A stretch of DNA of 64,000 bases from Parvibaculaceae bacterium (GTDB lineage: Bacteria; Pseudomonadota; Alphaproteobacteria; Parvibaculales; Parvibaculaceae). Below the pieces are notes generated by a model that saw only the letters and a list, made by a program, of their open reading frames with translations, was not told where the DNA came from and did no database searches. Positions within the stretch are counted from its first letter, which is position 1, and each line of letters starts with the position of its first letter. Shown here piece after piece: positions 58,680-64,000 of this stretch. The stretch spans positions 1 to 64,000 of the forward strand of contig JAPWJY010000003.1 of assembly GCA_028283765.1 (NCBI GenBank). The letters are read 5' to 3'. The translations under genes were made by a program, and so were the position numbers.

Positions 58680-59236
58680 GTGTCATCTGAAAGCACAGTA
58701 ACGGGCGTTGCCGGGCGTTATGCCACGGCCCTGTTCGAATTGGCCGAAGCGCAGAATGCGCTGGACGCTGTCGCGACCGATCTGGGCAGCCTTCAGGCCG
58801 CCCTGGATGCGAGCGCGGACCTGCGTCTTTTCGTGAAGAGCCCGCTTCACGCTGCGAAGGATCAGGCGCGGGTGACCGGCGCCATCCTCGAAAAGATCGG
58901 CGTCAGCGCGCTGGTTCGTCATTTTGTGGGTGTGGTGGTCGAGAACCGCCGCCTGTTCGTGCTGCCTGACATGCTGCGCGGTTACCGCCAGCTTCTCGCG
59001 CTCAAGCGTGGCGAGCTGACCGCAGACGTGACCTCGGCGCACGTGCTCAGCGACGCGCAGATCGCGGATCTGAAGGCGGCGCTCAAGGATGCGATGCAAC
59101 TCAACGTCAATATCAATACTAGTGTCGATGAAAGCTTGCTTGGCGGGCTGATCGTGAAGGTTGGCAGCCGCATGATCGATAGCTCGCTTCGTACGAAGCT
59201 CAACTCTCTCAAGAATGCCATGAAAGAGGCTGGCTG

Positions 59237-59237
<1 letters not shown>
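58680..59237 (+). CDS. atpH: ATP synthase F1 subunit delta
   Basis: 185 residues from a GTG at 58680 ([20 protein letters not shown]), the normal length; the in-frame extension to 58500 is not needed. The six-helix N-domain is followed by the C-terminal domain ending [13 protein letters not shown]. Delta links F1 to the peripheral stalk. The stop overlaps the atpA start (TGATG). First gene of atpHAGDC. Confidence 0.95.
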
Positions 59238-60766
<1,529 letters not shown>

Positions 60767-60809
60767 GCAAGACCAGGACTTAAACGGGACGAGCTAGCGA
60801 GAGTAGCGA

Positions 60810-63187
<2,378 letters not shown>

Positions 63188-63216
63188 GCCAGAAAACGCT
63201 AACGGAGTAAGGGCGT

Positions 63217-63618
63217 ATGGCTCAGAAGCTGAAGTTCGATCTTGTCTCGCCGGAACGGCTGCTGCTGTCGGAAGAAGTCGACATGGTGGTGCTGCCCGGT
63301 CATGAGGGCGATCTTGGCGTCATGGCCGACCATGCGCCGCTCATCACCACGCTGCGCGCGGGCTGGCTCATCGTGAACCCCAAGTCCGGGTATGACGGCG
63401 AGCGGATTTTCGTGCGCGGCGGCTTTGCGGAAGTCACGCCTGCCGGTCTCACAGTGCTGGCCGAACAGGCGCTGCGTCCGGGCGAGATCGATGGTCCGCT
63501 CCTCGACGCCGAGATCAGGAACGCCGAGGAAGATGTGAAGGACGCAAAGAGCGACGAAACCCGCCTGCGCGCCCAGTACAAGCTCGACCAGCTTCGCGAA
63601 GTCCGCAGTGCGCTCTGA
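63217..63618 (+). CDS. atpC: ATP synthase F1 subunit epsilon
   Basis: 133 residues. The N-terminal beta-sandwich begins KLKFDLVSPERLLLSEEVDMV (core FDLVSPERLL) and includes GHEGDLGVMADHAPL; a C-terminal helical pair follows. Epsilon couples rotor to F1 and can inhibit ATP hydrolysis. Last gene of the operon; a strong terminator lies 27 bp downstream. Confidence 0.96.
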   Translation: MAQKLKFDLVSPERLLLSEEVDMVVLPGHEGDLGVMADHAPLITTLRAGWLIVNPKSGYDGERIFVRGGFAEVTPAGLTVLAEQALRPGEIDGPLLDAEIRNAEEDVKDAKSDETRLRAQYKLDQLREVRSAL

Positions 63619-63644
63619 AACGGTTCCTTCCGGCAATGAAATGA

Positions 63645-63677
63645 AAACCCGCGCGGAGCGATCCGCGCGGGTTTTTC
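63645..63677 (+). terminator. Rho-independent terminator of the atp operon
   Basis: AAACCCGCGCGGA and TCCGCGCGGGTTT form a perfect 13-bp stem around GCGA, running into a T tract. The A-rich upstream arm means it could also end transcription of the convergent HxlR gene. Confidence 0.92.
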
Positions 63678-63697
63678 GTTAAGAGATAAATCGGCTC

Positions 63698-64000
63698 TTA
63701 TGCCGTGTCGGCGCGCTCGTCGTAAGCCTTTCTCGCCTGCTCAATCGCGGGCCAGTTCGCGCCTATCCAGCCGGCAAATTCCCTGAGTGGCGTCTCCATG
63801 CTTTTTCCGATGGGGCCGAGTTCATATTCGACGCGCGGCGGAACCTCTGGATAGTAATGCCGGATGATAAGGCCATCCCTTTCTAGATGCCGGAGCGTGA
63901 GCGTCAGCATGCGTTGCGAAATACCGTTCACGCCATATTTGATCTCGGAGAATCGCAGCCGGTTTCCGGAAGTGACCGATAGCAGCGCAAGGACAAGGAT
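63698..64000 (-). CDS. HxlR family transcriptional regulator, 5' end outside window
   Basis: The minus-strand frame is open to the right edge, so the N-terminus is missing; 100 codons are visible. The winged helix-turn-helix reads LRFSEIKYGVNGISQRML, then LRHLERDGLIIRHYYPEVPPRVEYEL, cited by its core EVPPRVEYEL, the HxlR signature. Such regulators often control a divergent redox or detoxification gene, which would lie beyond the window. Converges with the atp operon. Confidence 0.92.
   Translation of the reverse strand: MLVLALLSVTSGNRLRFSEIKYGVNGISQRMLTLTLRHLERDGLIIRHYYPEVPPRVEYELGPIGKSMETPLREFAGWIGANWPAIEQARKAYDERADTA

Overview
The window is a high-GC alphaproteobacterial chromosome segment. 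Several gene orders (priA next to atpHAGDC, DUF2244 next to nth, kdsB-pheA beside a membrane-anchored cytochrome c, dnaK-dnaJ near dapB-gpmA) resemble Hyphomicrobiales (Rhizobiales) and their relatives. The cellulose cluster, however, looks most like that of acetic acid bacteria. I cannot name the genus. No rRNA, tRNA, insertion sequence, integrase, prophage or CRISPR array was seen; most of the segment is ordinary housekeeping DNA.

Layout: 1-6.4 kb holds an AI-2E-family membrane protein (cut by the window edge), an SDR plus a DsbA-fold isomerase, an aldose-epimerase-like protein, a secreted SGNH hydrolase and an alkylsulfatase-like metallo-hydrolase. An AT-rich 528-bp regulatory region then leads into a complete type I cellulose operon at 6.9-19.0 kb (bcsR/P-like, bcsQ, bcsA, bcsB, bcsC, bcsD, bcsZ). 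Its products cover polymerisation, c-di-GMP sensing, periplasmic guidance, outer-membrane export, fibre ordering (BcsD) and trimming (BcsZ). From 19 to 24 kb lies an RND efflux pair with a divergent TetR regulator, followed by a GST, a leucyl aminopeptidase, an NlpC/P60 peptidase and a Yej-type peptide ABC importer with two tandem binding proteins (27-34.5 kb). From 34.7 to 47 kb come cytochrome c, kdsB, pheA, an AlkB homologue, a Sel1 lipoprotein, dnaK, dnaJ, two phosphate-selective-type porins, dapB and gpmA. From 47 to 64 kb come DUF2244, nth, a small lipoprotein, a CysZ/EI24 membrane protein, a PfkB kinase, a PagL-like lipid A deacylase, xerC, a DUF484 protein, a transaldolase-like gene, priA, one unrecognised accessory gene, the complete F1 operon atpHAGDC and a partial HxlR regulator.

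Two things stand out. First, between priA and atpH sits a 440-residue protein of no family I recognise. It has three copies of a (H/P)Y(D/A)V(P/S)xN repeat, one inside an EPxYA-like context, and an arginine-rich C-terminus. This combination resembles tyrosine-phosphorylated bacterial effectors of eukaryotic cells. Second, bcsA and bcsB look like one fused gene split by a -1 shift at a seven-C run directly before the bcsA stop. BcsA carries the export signal that BcsB lacks.

Three other genes (kdsB, the second porin, a DUF2867 gene) also show apparent one-base frameshifts. KdsB is usually needed for LPS synthesis, so base-calling or assembly indels are a serious explanation for all four.
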